Under the pieces are notes generated by a model. It had not been told where the DNA came from and ran no database searches. It worked only from the letters and a program-made list of their open reading frames with translations. Below, piece after piece: positions 1-9,150 of a DNA stretch of 64,000 bases. This DNA is from Streptomyces aureoverticillatus (lineage in GTDB: Bacteria > Actinomycetota > Actinomycetes > Streptomycetales > Streptomycetaceae). Location: positions 1-64,000 of the forward strand of contig NZ_BMSY01000010.1 in NCBI RefSeq assembly GCF_014649395.1, in the 5' to 3' direction. Every line of letters begins with the position of its first letter. Positions within the stretch are counted from its first letter, which is position 1. The translations under genes and the position numbers were made by a program.

Positions 1-843
1 GTATACGACGTCGAAACCCATGTCCGCGATCGCGGGCAACCGCCTCGCCGCCGTACGGAACGTGCCCGAGACCGGCGGCTCGCCCTCGCGCACCACCGCG
101 CCCTCCGACCGCGGGAAGAACTCGTACCAGGACCCGAACAGCGCCCGCTGCCGGTCCACCCGGAGGGGGAACTCCGCGCTGGAGGTGACCAGTTCGCGCA
201 GCGGGTGGCGGGTGAGGACGGCGTCCACCTCGGGGGTGAGGGCGGCGGCAAGCCTGGCCGCGGGCGGGCGGGAGCGGTCGCGCAGGGCCGCGGCGGCGGC
301 ACGCAGCACGTCGGCGGCGGCTTGGCCCGGGGCCACCTCCGTGGCGGCCCGTTCGTGCAGGCGGGCGCCCTCCTCCAGGACGAGTTCGGTGTCCATGCCC
401 GCGGGTATCTTGATGCCCGCGTGGTGCCGCCACGTCGTCACCGGGTCGCCCCACGCCTCCACGGCGAAGGTCCAGTCGCCCTCCCGGTCCGGGGTGACGC
501 GCGCACCCCACCGGTCGGTGCCGGGCGCCAGCTCCCGCATCGGGGTCCAGGGGCCGGCGTTCCCCTCCGGATCGCGCAGCACGACGTTCCCGGCGACCGC
601 GTCGTGGCCTTCACGGAAGAGAGTCGCGGTGACCTCGAAGGTCTCGCCGACGACGGCCTTGGCGGGTTTGCGCCCGCCGTGCACGACCGGGGCCACGTCG
701 AGGACGGGGACGCGTCCGGTGAGAGCTCTGGACACCTGGGGCACCTGGGCCACCTGGGACGCCTCGGACATCAAGGAGGCCTGAGGCGTCGGCGACGCCT
801 GGGGCACCTGGGACGTCTCGGGCGTCCTACGGGATTGGGGCAT
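1..843 (-). CDS. glgE: GlgE, alpha-1,4-glucan:maltose-1-phosphate maltosyltransferase (5' part, runs off left edge)
   Basis: The first 281 codons are present and the frame is open to base 1. GlgE transfers maltosyl units from maltose-1-phosphate to the non-reducing end of alpha-1,4-glucans in the cytoplasm. The part seen is the family N-terminal beta-sandwich and helical region (GRVPVLDV, PAKAVVGETFEV, EGHDAV, GPWTPM, WGDPVTTWRHHA, RLHERAA) up to YEFFPRSEG and DMGFDVVY; the GH13 barrel lies outside the window. The ATG follows AGGAG with a 5-nt gap. Residues about 5-40 are a low-complexity Gln/Val/Pro/Ser extension made of repeated SQVPQ/AQVPQ-like units; an internal ATG at 771 would remove much of it. 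Recognition is from family memory. Confidence 0.93.
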   Translation of the reverse strand, partial: MPQSRRTPETSQVPQASPTPQASLMSEASQVAQVPQVSRALTGRVPVLDVAPVVHGGRKPAKAVVGETFEVTATLFREGHDAVAGNVVLRDPEGNAGPWTPMRELAPGTDRWGARVTPDREGDWTFAVEAWGDPVTTWRHHAGIKIPAGMDTELVLEEGARLHERAATEVAPGQAAADVLRAAAAALRDRSRPPAARLAAALTPEVDAVLTRHPLRELVTSSAEFPLRVDRQRALFGSWYEFFPRSEGAVVREGEPPVSGTFRTAARRLPAIADMGFDVVY

Positions 844-1129
844 GACCGCTCCTGTTCCGCGTGCGAGTGGGCGGAGATGGGCTGTGGAGGGGTTCCGCGG
901 CGCACGCGCACGAGGCCCACGAGACCGTCGCGGGCGTGTGCGTGTGCGTACCGGAGGAGCCTTCCCACGCTTCTCGGGTGGGCAATCCGGCGCTTTGTTA
1001 ACTACTCGCGCGTAACGGTCCGCACAAGACCGGCCTCGCACAACGCCCGCTCCGGCACGCGGGGGACCGGCCCCGCCCGGACGGACAGGACCGGTCCCGA
1101 ACCGGCGCGCCATGGCCGGAAGTTGGCGG

Positions 1130-2356
1130 CTAGAGACCGCCCACCTGCACCAACTTGTTCGGCGACCCGGGCCCGGCGCCGGACACCCGGCCCGTGGCGG
1201 CCCGCCCGGTGAGCGCCTTGCCGACCGCGGCTGGCTTCGCCGAGGGATGGCCGGAGAGATACAGCGCCGCCGCGCCCGCGACGTGCGGCGCCGCCATCGA
1301 CGTACCCGAAGAGAGGGCGGACGCGCCGTCGTCCCTGATCGACGCCGAGCGGATCGCGACGCCGGGTGCGAACAGGTCGAGTCCCGAGCCCCAGTTGGAG
1401 AAGGCGGCACGGGCGTCGCGGCGGTCGGTGGCGCCGACGGTGAGGGCCTGCCTGACGCGGGCCGGTGAGTTCAGGCTCGCGCGTTCCCCCTCGTTGCCCG
1501 CCGCGACCGTGTACGTCACGCCGGACGCTATGGAGGCCCGCACGGCCGCGTCGAGCTGCGCGTTGGGCGGGCCGCCGAGGCTCAGGTTGGCCACCGCGGG
1601 CTTCTTCGCGTGCCGGGTCACCCAGTCGATGCCGGCGAGGACCTGCGCGGTGGTGCCGGAGCCCGCGTCGTCGAGCACCCGCACGGCCACGATCTTCGCC
1701 TTCTTCGCGACGCCGTACCTGGTGCCCGCGACGGTCGCGGCCACATGCGTGCCGTGGCCGTGCCGGTCCTGCGCCACCGCGTCGTTCTGCACGAAGTCCC
1801 GCCCGGACCTGGCGCGTCCGCCGAAGTCCCGGTGCGAGGTGCGTACGCCGGTGTCGATGACGTACACCGTGACGCCCGCGCCCGCCCGCCTCGGCGCGGT
1901 GTACGACCTGTCGAGCGGCAGCCGCTCCTGGTCGACGCGGTCGAGGCCCCAGGACGGCGGATTCGGCTGCCGCGCGCCCGTCCGCACCCGCGCGTCCGGG
2001 ACCACCCCGGCGACCGCCGGGTCGGCGGCGAGGCGCCGCGCCTGCCCGGCGTCGGCCCGCACGGCATAGCCGTTGAGCGCTGTGCTGTACGTACGGTCGA
2101 CGCTCGCCCCGTACTTCCGGGCGAGATCCCGGCCCGCGGCGGACGCGGCCTTCGTGCCGGGTGCGAGGGTCACGATGTAACCGTGCCGGGGGCCCGCGTC
2201 GGCGGGGGACGCGGCGGGCGTGCCGGGCGTGGTGTGTGCGCCGGGCGTGGCGGGCGTGGCGTGTGCGGGTGCCGGGACGGCCGACAGAGCCGCCGCCGTG
2301 ACGAAGGCCGCCACAACTCCCGCGAGGCGTGGGTGTCTTGCGCGTGGTTCAGTCAT
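1130..2356 (-). CDS. Secreted subtilisin-like serine protease (S8A, proteinase K/aqualysin type)
   Basis: A 408-residue secreted endoprotease. Residues 1-33 form a signal peptide (basic n-region, hydrophobic core, APAHA cleavage region). Residues about 57-128 are an inhibitor I9 propeptide (GYIVTLAPG). The catalytic domain carries Asp168 (VIDTG), His201 (HGHGTHVA), oxyanion Asn288 (AAGNEG) and Ser353 (GTSMAAPHVAG). The ATG at 2356 is preferred over one 66 nt upstream because it has GGGGAGGG at suitable spacing and puts the basic n-region first. It ends 286 bp before glgE on the same strand and is probably a separate unit. No extra C-terminal domain is present. Confidence 0.93.
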   Translation of the reverse strand: MTEPRARHPRLAGVVAAFVTAAALSAVPAPAHATPATPGAHTTPGTPAASPADAGPRHGYIVTLAPGTKAASAAGRDLARKYGASVDRTYSTALNGYAVRADAGQARRLAADPAVAGVVPDARVRTGARQPNPPSWGLDRVDQERLPLDRSYTAPRRAGAGVTVYVIDTGVRTSHRDFGGRARSGRDFVQNDAVAQDRHGHGTHVAATVAGTRYGVAKKAKIVAVRVLDDAGSGTTAQVLAGIDWVTRHAKKPAVANLSLGGPPNAQLDAAVRASIASGVTYTVAAGNEGERASLNSPARVRQALTVGATDRRDARAAFSNWGSGLDLFAPGVAIRSASIRDDGASALSSGTSMAAPHVAGAAALYLSGHPSAKPAAVGKALTGRAATGRVSGAGPGSPNKLVQVGGL

Positions 2357-3018
2357 GTGCCGGATTCCCTCCCCTGAGTACCCCGAGCGTCTCGTGCGCG
2401 GGGAACGGTGACAACCCGACAAGGCCGTACCAGGGGGTGGAAGCGGCCATACCGCCGCGAATCATGGTCAACTCGCCCTTGCTTCAAGGCAGAGCTTGGG
2501 TCTCTGCCAGCAAAGTGGAGGATTGACTTGGGTTTTCGTAGTGCCCGATGATCCATTCAGGGCCCAGGGCGGCAACCCGCGCCGGACCCCCGTCGCAGTC
2601 CGGACTGCGACGGGGGCGAGGGCGGGTGCCGACCCACCCGCCGTCGTACGCCGCCGAGGCCCGCCCGCCGACGTACGCCGCCGAGGCCCGCCACCTGGCC
2701 GCGGGCGGCCCCGGCCGCGCGGCCGTTCCGCGTTGACAGGGCGCCGAACGGCGTCTGTAATGGCCCCGTGCCGCGTGGCACCGGCCAGAGAGCAGTGGGC
2801 AGGCCGGTGACCGGGCGAGCGCCTTCACCAAGGGACCTGACCTTGCGTACTCACTTCACCTCGCCGTGCCGCGGCGCCACGCCTCTGACGTGACCGCGCC
2901 CGCGCGCCGGGCCGATCCGGCCTGAGCGCGCCCGCACCCCGAGCCACCACTTGCCCTCGCGGGGTCGTCCGCGCGCCTGCGCGTCCCGCGCCACACCTGT
3001 CTGGAGAAGCACTTCCGC
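2357..3018. other. Intergenic region with hairpins and a short direct repeat
   Basis: No convincing gene is seen. It contains a perfect 30-bp palindrome at 2587-2616 (centre TCCGGA), a 7-bp stem at 2490-2510, and a two-copy repeat with 26-bp period at 2643-2691 (core TACGCCGCCGAGGCCCGCC). It separates the divergent subtilase and hemerythrin-VOC genes, so promoters of both should lie here. A 16-codon TTG-started frame at 2843-2893 could be a leader peptide but has no recognised family. Confidence 0.5.
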
Positions 3019-3984
3019 ATGCCGACGCCCACGTCCACATCCGCGCCCGTACAGCAGGCCCCCGGCGACCATCAGCGAGAGATCCACACCCTCGCCGATA
3101 AGCTCCTCGAAGTGCACGACTGGCTGCGCGGCGAGCTGGCCCACCTGCGCGCCGAGGCCGCCGCGCACCTCGCCGAACGCGCCGCCCACCAGGGGCCGGG
3201 GGAGCCGCCCGCGCCGGGGCTCGGCCTGCAGATCAGGCAGCGCTGCCTGGAGTTCTGCGACGCGCTCACGTTCCACCACACCGGCGAGGACGACCACGTC
3301 TTCCCCGGCGTCGCGCAGCACCACCCGCACCTGCGGCCCACCCTGGAGAGGCTCGGCGCGGAACACCGGGCCATCGCCCGCATCAAGGAGGGCCTGGTCG
3401 CCCTGCTCGCGGACCTCGCGACAGCCGAAGCCGACGTGCTCCTCGCGGAGTTCGACCGGATGGCGGGGGAGCTGACGGCCCACCTGGAGTACGAGGAGAC
3501 CTGGCTGGTGCCGGTCCTGGCCGAGGTACCGTTCCCGCCGGTAGCGCCCGTACCTGAGGAAGGAACAACCGTGACCACTGACCGACGGTCCCCCGTGCGC
3601 GTCAAGGACTTCGACCATCTCGTCCTCAACGTCCAGGACGTCGAGCGCGCCCTGGACTTCTACTGCGGCACCCTCGGCCTCGAACCGGTACGCGTGGAGG
3701 AGTGGCGGGCCGGCAAGGTCCCGTTCCCCTCGGCCCGGGTGAGCCCGGTGACGATCATCGACCTGGTCGCCGGAGAGCGCGGCGAGGCCGACCGGTCGAA
3801 CGTCGACCACATCTGCCTCGTCGTCGAGCCGCTGGACTGGCAGGAGGTCGTCGACTCCGGCCCGTTCACCGTCCTCGAAGGCCCGGTCGGCCGCTTCGGC
3901 GCCCGCGGCGACGCGCAGTCGATCTACGTACAGGACCCGGACGGCAACTCCGTCGAGCTGCGCTGGTACCCCGAGGACCAGTAG
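3019..3984 (+). CDS. Hemerythrin-HHE domain fused to a VOC (glyoxalase/dioxygenase-like) domain
   Basis: A 321-residue protein with two domains. Residues about 17-175 are a hemerythrin HHE bundle with metal-type ligands in HDW, FHHTGEDDHVFP, EHRAI and HLEYEETWLVP, expected to hold a di-iron site. Residues about 192-321 are a VOC domain (FDHLVLNVQDVERALDFY, VDHICLVVE, YVQDPDGNSVELRWYP). A GTG at 3571 (codon 185), preceded by GAGGAAGGA, lies in frame exactly between the domains, so the VOC part may also be made alone. No signal peptide is present, so it should be cytoplasmic. The VOC substrate is not predictable; the hemerythrin part suggests an oxygen, NO or redox-sensing role. Confidence 0.85.
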   Translation: MPTPTSTSAPVQQAPGDHQREIHTLADKLLEVHDWLRGELAHLRAEAAAHLAERAAHQGPGEPPAPGLGLQIRQRCLEFCDALTFHHTGEDDHVFPGVAQHHPHLRPTLERLGAEHRAIARIKEGLVALLADLATAEADVLLAEFDRMAGELTAHLEYEETWLVPVLAEVPFPPVAPVPEEGTTVTTDRRSPVRVKDFDHLVLNVQDVERALDFYCGTLGLEPVRVEEWRAGKVPFPSARVSPVTIIDLVAGERGEADRSNVDHICLVVEPLDWQEVVDSGPFTVLEGPVGRFGARGDAQSIYVQDPDGNSVELRWYPEDQ

Positions 3985-4003
3985 GCGGACCCGGGGCGGC
4001 TCG

Positions 4004-6328
4004 TCACAGGGCCCGCGCGGAGACGAGCCGCCCCTCGACGGACTCGGCGAACACCGCTCCGCCCAGGAACAACGGCAGGGACAGCGACTTGGGGGTGTCG
4101 CCCGCGATCTTCAGGTCGGCGAAGGGAATGGTCCGCTGCGTGGTCCCCGCCGTGCTGCCGTCGAGCGGCATGCTGTTGATGTCGTACGCCCCTGGGGCGA
4201 GCACCCGGTTCCCGGCCAGGGCGAGCTGCGAGGGCTCACCGCGGGCAGGCTGGTCCCACAACTCCCTGCCGGTGCGCCACGCGTACGCCGTCAGCCGGTC
4301 GGGGAGACGGCCGCGGCGCCTGAAGTCCGGGTCCCGGCTCGCGACGACGAGGACGTCGGCCGTGCCCACGACGGGGGCGACGACCGGCTTCTTCCCGGCA
4401 CCGATCGTGCGCCTGACCGCAAGGGTCCCGCGGTCCAGTTCCTGTATGCCGCCCCGGGCCCTGGACCAGCACAGGACCGCGCCCTTGTGGCCGATGAGTC
4501 CGTCGCACCGCGGCTTCGACACGGTGGCGGCCGGGTCGCCGTCCTCGGTGGACAGCGCGACGGCACCGCCCTTCTCCAGCGCCGCGTACAGCAGGCCGCC
4601 GCGGACGAGCGGCGTGCCTTGGGGCTTGCCCTCGACCGTGCTCTGCCACAACTGCTCGCCGGACGCCGCGCGTCTGGCCCGCAGGGTGGTGGTGCCCGGG
4701 TCGGGGGCGCCGACGGAGTTGAACTCGGCGGTGTACACCACCCCGTGGGCGTAGGTCATCGAGATCAGGCCCGCGTGGCGGGGCGTCGCGTGCCGCCAGA
4801 TCTTCCGGCCCTCCCTCAGGTCGAGGCCGCTGACGCCGAGTTCGCTGGGTACGTAGACCCGCTTGCCGTCGGTCTCGGGTGGCAGCTCCTGGACGCCGGT
4901 GGGCCGGCGGGGGAAGCCGGGCGCCGACCAGCGTTCGCCGCCCGTCGCCGCGTCCAGCGCCCTCGCCCCGCCGCGTCCGTCGCGGCACACGAGCGTGGCC
5001 CCGGCCAGGACACACCCCGTCCCCTTGGTGCCCCGGTCCTGCGGCAGCTTCCGGGACCAGGGGCGCCAGCCTGCGGGGAGCGCGTCCTCGCGCACGGCCG
5101 ACGGGCCCAGCTCGCCGGAGTGGTCCGAGTCGCCGTACGTGGTGACGAGGCGGTCCGCCGGGGTTCCGGCGGCGCTCGGAGGTTTCGACGGCGTGCTCTC
5201 CGGGTCGTCCCTGAACGCGTCCGGCAGGGTCACGGCGGCCACGACGAGGCTCGCCGTCACGGCTCCCGCCGTCAGGACCCATGGCCAACGGCGACGCCGT
5301 CGCGGCGCGGCCGCAGAGGGGACAGGTGGCACCGGCGCCGCGTGGGGCGGCGGTGACGGCGGCGTCGGCAGGCGGGGTCCGGCGTCGCCCGTCATGGTCT
5401 CGGCGCTCGCGAACTCGCCGTGCAGTTCGGCCTGTTCGAACCTGGCGGCGGCTCCCCGGTACTCGGCGAACAGCGAGAGCACGTCGGAGGGCCACGGGAA
5501 GAGCGCCTCTCCGGGGGTGGAGAGGGCCTCGGCCAGGGCCGTCGCGGTGGGGCGCCGGGCCGGGTCGGGGCGCAGGCACGCGCTGATCACACCGCGCAGT
5601 TCCGCCGGCACCCGGGACAGATCGGCGTCGCCCCGCACGATGCGGAAGACGACCGAAGCGGGCTCCGGGTCGTCGAAGGGGCCGTGCCCCGTCGCGGCAT
5701 GGCACAGGACCGCGCCCAGCGAAAACACGTCCGACGCCGGGACGACGGCGGCCGAGCCCTCGATCTGCTCCGGGGACAGAAATCCCGGCGTGCCCACGAG
5801 GACGCCCGTCATCGTCAGGGCCGTCGCCTCGAAGACCTGCGCTATGCCGAAGTCGATCAGGCGCGGGCCGTCCGGCGTGAGCAGGACGTTGCCCGGCTTC
5901 AGGTCCCGGTGCAGGATCCGCGCCGCGTGCACGGCCGTGAGCGCGCGGGCGAGCCCGGCGCCGAGGGCCCGCACCGCCGGTACCGGCAGCGGGCCGCCGC
6001 GCGCGACCGCGTCGGCGAGGGACGGGCCCGGCACGTACTCCGTTGCCAGCCAGGGGAGTTCGGCGTCCGCGTCTCCGTCCACCAGGGCGGCGGTGTACGG
6101 TCCCGTGACCGCGCGGGCCGCGGCGATCTCCCGCCGGAACCGGACCCGGAACGCGTCGTCCAGGTCCAGCTCACGGCGTACGGCCTTCAACGCGACCAGC
6201 GAGGACGCCCCGGCGGGTTCCTCCCGGCGCGCGAGGAACACCTCGCCCATGCCGCCCGCGCCGATCCTGGCGAGCAGGCGATAGGGGCCGATGCGACGGG
6301 CGCCGCCCGTCGGCAAGGGGGTGAGCAT
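4004..6328 (-). CDS. Membrane Ser/Thr protein kinase with extracellular PQQ-like propeller (second of pair)
   Basis: A 774-residue receptor kinase. The N-terminal Hanks domain has the glycine loop GAGGMGEVFLA (about 23-33), Lys48, HRDLKPGN (140-147) and DFG (159-161). A Pro-rich linker follows, then one transmembrane segment near residues 345-368 after an Arg run (PWVLTAGAVTASLVVAAV). The outer part contains PQQ/WD40-like blades (GTGCVLAGATLVCRDG, ALDAATGGERW). The ATG has GAGGAG upstream and starts 12 nt after the stop of the preceding kinase gene, so the two are probably co-transcribed. The sensed ligand is unknown. All catalytic residues are present. Confidence 0.92.
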   Translation of the reverse strand: MLTPLPTGGARRIGPYRLLARIGAGGMGEVFLARREEPAGASSLVALKAVRRELDLDDAFRVRFRREIAAARAVTGPYTAALVDGDADAELPWLATEYVPGPSLADAVARGGPLPVPAVRALGAGLARALTAVHAARILHRDLKPGNVLLTPDGPRLIDFGIAQVFEATALTMTGVLVGTPGFLSPEQIEGSAAVVPASDVFSLGAVLCHAATGHGPFDDPEPASVVFRIVRGDADLSRVPAELRGVISACLRPDPARRPTATALAEALSTPGEALFPWPSDVLSLFAEYRGAAARFEQAELHGEFASAETMTGDAGPRLPTPPSPPPHAAPVPPVPSAAAPRRRRRWPWVLTAGAVTASLVVAAVTLPDAFRDDPESTPSKPPSAAGTPADRLVTTYGDSDHSGELGPSAVREDALPAGWRPWSRKLPQDRGTKGTGCVLAGATLVCRDGRGGARALDAATGGERWSAPGFPRRPTGVQELPPETDGKRVYVPSELGVSGLDLREGRKIWRHATPRHAGLISMTYAHGVVYTAEFNSVGAPDPGTTTLRARRAASGEQLWQSTVEGKPQGTPLVRGGLLYAALEKGGAVALSTEDGDPAATVSKPRCDGLIGHKGAVLCWSRARGGIQELDRGTLAVRRTIGAGKKPVVAPVVGTADVLVVASRDPDFRRRGRLPDRLTAYAWRTGRELWDQPARGEPSQLALAGNRVLAPGAYDINSMPLDGSTAGTTQRTIPFADLKIAGDTPKSLSLPLFLGGAVFAESVEGRLVSARAL

Positions 6329-6340
6329 GCGACTCCTCGG

Positions 6341-8929
6341 CTAGGGAAGGGCCACCGACGAGATCCGGCCCTCGTCGTAGACGATGTGCGCGACGCCGCC
6401 GAGCGCCAGGACCGTCGGCGGGCGCAGCGTCTCGGAGATCACGCTGCCGTTGGCGCTCTGCGGGGGCGCGTGCCGGTCGCCGGGCGCGCCCGGCACCGGC
6501 CGCCGGACGGCCCCGCCGCCCCGGCGGTCGAGCGGAACGGCGTACAGCGCCCGGCTGTCGGCGTAGACCGCGCGGTCGCCGAGGATGAGCGGGGCGGAGG
6601 GCGGGACGTTGCCCTTCGGCCGCCGCTCGGTGCGCACCACGCTCCCCGTCCGGTCGCTCACGAGGACCCGGCCCTGGTCCACGAGCACCGCCGACGCCTG
6701 GCTCGCCGCGCTCAATCCGGGAGGCTCGGAGCCGTTCTTGAGGTCCGGGTACGGGATCGGGGAGCCCGCCCGCCCGAGGGTGCGGGGGGTGAGCCGCCAC
6801 ACCGACGGGCGGGCCCGCGCGCCGCCGTCGCCCGCCTCGGGCAGGGGCGTGCACACGACGTCCTTCGCGGTCACGAGCACGTCCGCGCAGTCGTCGTCGG
6901 ACTGGCCGAGGAGGGCGCCGGTCCGGGCGTCGTACGCCGCGAGGCCGCGCTCCTCGTCGGCGTACACCACCCCGTCGCGCAGCGCCCGCACGGCGTACCG
7001 GTTGATCTCGGCCTTGGCCGTGATGGGCGCGCCGAGGTCCTGTTCCCAGAGGTGGCGGCCGGTGGCGGCGTCGTACGCGTGCAGGGACGCCCGCGCGTCG
7101 TCCTTCAGGTACGACTCCTCCGCCACCGCCAGGACGACGTCGTCGTCGAGCAGCGGTCCCAGGGTGAACTCGCCCTTTCCGGGCGGGGGTTCGGCGTCCC
7201 ACAGGACGCGGCCCGTGGCCGAGTCGCGCAGTTGCAGGACGCCTTCGTGGGCGATGACCGCCTTGCCGCCCCGGGCCTGCGGGTGGAGCCTGTCGCCCGG
7301 CATGAAGAAGACGCCGCTCGGGCTGTAGTACGCCTCCTCCAGGGTTTCCGGATCGACGGTGCCGGACGTCCACAGCCGCTTGCCGTCGCTCGCGCGCACG
7401 GCTTCGTACGTGCCGTTCGTGAGGAGGCACACGAGGGCGCGGGTGTCGGCGGTGCACGACATCGGCGCGTGGCCGAGCCTCCCGCGCCACGGCTGCCAGC
7501 CCTTGGGGCGCTGCGTCGCGACCTGGCGCACGACGCCCGACCCGTCCTGGGTGCCGCCCGCGTCCACACCGGCCCCCGCGATCAGCTTCTTGACGGCGGC
7601 CGGGTCGGTCGGGCCCGGCTCGACGGAGCCCGGCCGCGCCGAAGCGCCGGGCCTCTTGGCATCCGCGCCGGAGCCGGAGCCGGAGCTGCCGCCGTCCGAC
7701 GACCAGGGGCCCCACACCGCGAGCACGCCGCCGCACACCGCCGCCGCCACGCCCACGGCGACGACGCCGAGCAGGGCGCGCGGGGTCCGGCGGCGGGGCG
7801 GCGCGCCGGGCGCCTCGGGTGGCGGTGAGCCGCTCATCGTAGGCAGGTGGTGCACGGCTCCGGGAGGCGGGCCGTCGACGGCGGTGGGGGAGTGCCCGGC
7901 CCCGGTGGCCGACTGGCCCGGGGCGGTGCCGGGACGGTCCAGCGCGGTCGCCGGGCGCCCGGACTCCGGCTCCGGCCACAGCGGGGCCACGGGCACGGGC
8001 AGCAACGGCTGCCCCGAGGCGCACAGTTGCTCCACCTCCCGGCTCGCCGCGCCGATCTGCGCGCGGACGGGCTCGGGCCACTCCGGGGCCGTGGCCGCGT
8101 CCCGCAGTTCCTGGAGCCATTCGGCGACGTCCGTCGCGCCGGGCCGCTCGCCCGGCGCCCGTACCAGGCACGCGGCGAGCACGGACCGCAGCTCGTCGGG
8201 CATTCCGCCGAGATCGGTCTCGGCCTGGGAGACCCGGTACAGGACGGCCGCCACCGGTCCGTCCCCGAACGGATCGCGCCCGGTCACCGCGTACGCGAGC
8301 ACCGAGGCGAGACAGAACACGTCCGACGCCGCCACCACATGCCTGCCGCCCGCGACATGCTCGGGCGACATGAAGCCCGGGGTGCCGACGAGCAGACCCG
8401 TCGACGTCATCGTGGTGGCCGCCTGCACCCGCGCCACGCCGAAGTCGATCATCTTGGGCCCGTCCGTGCCGAGCAGGACGTTCGAGGGCTTGAGGTCGCG
8501 GTGCAGCGCCCCCGCGGTGTGCACGGCGGCCAGCGCGTGCGCCATGCCCGCCCCGAGGGCCGCGACGGCGCCCGCGGGCAGCGGACCGTGCTGCCGCACG
8601 GCCTCGGTGAGGGTGGGGCCGACGACGTACTCCGTTGCCAGCCAAGGCTGTTCGGCCTCGGTGTCGCTCCCGACCAGGCGCGCCACGAAGGGGCTTTCGA
8701 CCGACGCGGCCACCTCCGCCTCGCGCCGGAAACGCCGCTTGAACACGTCGTCCGTCGCGAGCTCGTTCCGGATGGCCTTGACGGCGACCAGGTCCCCGGG
8801 GCCGCACGGCCCGGACCGCGCCGCGGGCCGCGCCAGGAACACCTCGCCCATGCCTCCCGCGCCCAGCCGCGCCAGCGTCTCGTACGGGCCGATCCGCCGT
8901 GGTGACGACTCCCGCAACTGGCCGATCAT
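6341..8929 (-). CDS. Membrane Ser/Thr protein kinase with extracellular PQQ-like propeller (first of pair)
   Basis: An 862-residue paralogue of the following kinase and the promoter-proximal gene of the two. The kinase domain has GAGGMGEVFLA (24-34), Lys51, HRDLKPSN (143-150) and DFG (162-164). The substrate-lobe sequences GTPGFMSPEH and ASDVFCLASVLAYAVTG are complete. A Pro/Gly-rich linker leads to a membrane helix at 385-407, then a Ser/Gly-rich stalk and PQQ-like blades (LVCLLTNGTYEAVRASDGKRLW, LRDSATGRVLWD, AYDARTGALLG). It diverges from glgP with about 220 bp between. The placement suggests, but does not show, a link to glycogen or envelope physiology. Confidence 0.92.
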   Translation of the reverse strand: MIGQLRESSPRRIGPYETLARLGAGGMGEVFLARPAARSGPCGPGDLVAVKAIRNELATDDVFKRRFRREAEVAASVESPFVARLVGSDTEAEQPWLATEYVVGPTLTEAVRQHGPLPAGAVAALGAGMAHALAAVHTAGALHRDLKPSNVLLGTDGPKMIDFGVARVQAATTMTSTGLLVGTPGFMSPEHVAGGRHVVAASDVFCLASVLAYAVTGRDPFGDGPVAAVLYRVSQAETDLGGMPDELRSVLAACLVRAPGERPGATDVAEWLQELRDAATAPEWPEPVRAQIGAASREVEQLCASGQPLLPVPVAPLWPEPESGRPATALDRPGTAPGQSATGAGHSPTAVDGPPPGAVHHLPTMSGSPPPEAPGAPPRRRTPRALLGVVAVGVAAAVCGGVLAVWGPWSSDGGSSGSGSGADAKRPGASARPGSVEPGPTDPAAVKKLIAGAGVDAGGTQDGSGVVRQVATQRPKGWQPWRGRLGHAPMSCTADTRALVCLLTNGTYEAVRASDGKRLWTSGTVDPETLEEAYYSPSGVFFMPGDRLHPQARGGKAVIAHEGVLQLRDSATGRVLWDAEPPPGKGEFTLGPLLDDDVVLAVAEESYLKDDARASLHAYDAATGRHLWEQDLGAPITAKAEINRYAVRALRDGVVYADEERGLAAYDARTGALLGQSDDDCADVLVTAKDVVCTPLPEAGDGGARARPSVWRLTPRTLGRAGSPIPYPDLKNGSEPPGLSAASQASAVLVDQGRVLVSDRTGSVVRTERRPKGNVPPSAPLILGDRAVYADSRALYAVPLDRRGGGAVRRPVPGAPGDRHAPPQSANGSVISETLRPPTVLALGGVAHIVYDEGRISSVALP

Positions 8930-9150
8930 CCCCCGCGCCCCCTGTGCCGTGTGAACTCCCGTGACCCTGGGTCACGTTATCCGGGCACCCATCCGCCTGG
9001 CACGGCAGGTCCACGTCAGGATCGGGTCCGGCGAGTGCGCCCCGCGCGCCGTGGCTGCCCGGCCCCCCGCGCCGCTACCGTCGATACGCCGCGACGGCCA
9101 GGTGCGCCGCCCGGCAAACGCCACGTACGTCTTTCCGACAGAGGTGCCCT

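Noticed and set aside
2843..2893. Short TTG-initiated peptide (RTHFTSPCRGATPLT) ahead of the hemerythrin-VOC gene as a leader peptide
   Set aside because: The Arg-Thr-His start recalls sulfur-gene leader peptides, but the conserved remainder of those peptides is missing and the downstream gene is not a sulfur gene.
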